NCBI GenBank assembly: GCA_002320935.1
Contig: DCLG01000045.1
Coordinates: 5,223 to 11,473, forward strand
From: Pedobacter sp. UBA1654
GTDB lineage: Bacteria > Bacteroidota > Bacteroidia > Sphingobacteriales > Sphingobacteriaceae
Direction of reading: 5' to 3'
Length of the DNA stretch: 6,251 nucleotides
Below are positions 6,080 to 6,251 of the stretch, piece after piece; positions within the stretch are counted from its first letter, which is position 1, and every line of letters begins with the position of its first letter. The translations under genes and the position numbers were made by a program. The notes under the pieces are model-generated. The model worked only from the letters and a program-made list of their open reading frames with translations. It did not search any database and was not told the origin of the DNA.

Positions 6080-6251
6080 ATGAACATAGTTAGACATATT
6101 TCCTTGTTGCTGCTGCTTTTGACTGTACTTGCTGCATGTAATTCGAATTCTGCAGATAAGAAGGAGAAGAAGCCGCGGGTGATTAAGGGTTTGTATAGCT
6201 ATGGTCCGGAGATCCGTTCATTTACAGACTGCGACGAAGCGCGGGAATACT
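6080..6251 (+). CDS. Putative lipoprotein, N-terminal part (NlpE-like?)
   Basis: Fifty-seven codons are visible before the right edge. The product starts MNIVRHIS, followed by a Leu-rich hydrophobic stretch and a clear lipobox LAAC with Cys20, so it is a lipoprotein sorted to the envelope. A Lys-rich linker (DKKEKKPR at 26-33) precedes 'IKGLYSYGPEIRSFTDCDEAREY'-like sequence at about 35-57. This 'G-Y-YG-E-SF-DC' pattern recalls small beta-barrel domains of NlpE-like and META-type envelope lipoproteins, but too little is present to assign a family. The start at 6080 is supported by the promoter box ending 5 bases before it. Confidence 0.75.
   Translation, partial: MNIVRHISLLLLLLTVLAACNSNSADKKEKKPRVIKGLYSYGPEIRSFTDCDEAREY

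Overview
The window looks like chromosomal DNA of a Bacteroidota bacterium, most likely a Pedobacter-like member of the Sphingobacteriaceae. Three things point there: a gldD gene (gliding-motility lipoprotein family restricted to this phylum), promoter-like boxes of the Bacteroidota type (TAnnTTTG rather than TATAAT), and almost no Shine-Dalgarno sequences before the starts. The assignment rests on gene content and motif reading, not on a database search.

Layout. Bases 1-193 hold the 5' end of an ALDH7-type aldehyde dehydrogenase on the minus strand. A 336-base divergent intergenic region (194-529) follows; it contains two small GC-rich hairpins but no convincing gene. On the plus strand come a cytoplasmic protein made almost entirely of 12 uninterrupted TPR repeats (530-1933), a ComA/phosphosulfolactate synthase homologue (2000-2767), shikimate dehydrogenase AroE (2812-3555), gldD broken by an in-frame TAA (3558-4148), a glyoxalase II-like metallo-beta-lactamase-fold hydrolase (4153-4791), a LolC/LolE-type ABC permease with a TTG start (4803-6026), and the first 57 codons of a lipoprotein (from 6080).

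The genes from 2000 to 6026 are tightly packed (gaps of 44, 2, 4 and 11 bases, all on the same strand), so they probably form one transcript. A promoter-like box just before comA could drive it, and a better one sits before the terminal lipoprotein. The operon mixes metabolism (ComA uses PEP and sulfite; AroE is in the PEP-consuming shikimate pathway), thiol-ester or detoxification-type hydrolysis (MBL protein), and envelope functions (GldD lipoprotein, Lol-type permease).

The most notable observation is the nonsense codon in gldD. The reading frame on both sides is intact and recognisably GldD, and one base change (AAA to TAA) explains the break. This could be a very recent pseudogene, a sequencing error or, less likely, readthrough. 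Nothing in the window looks like a mobile element, CRISPR array, tRNA or rRNA, and I found no clear case for a wholly new system.
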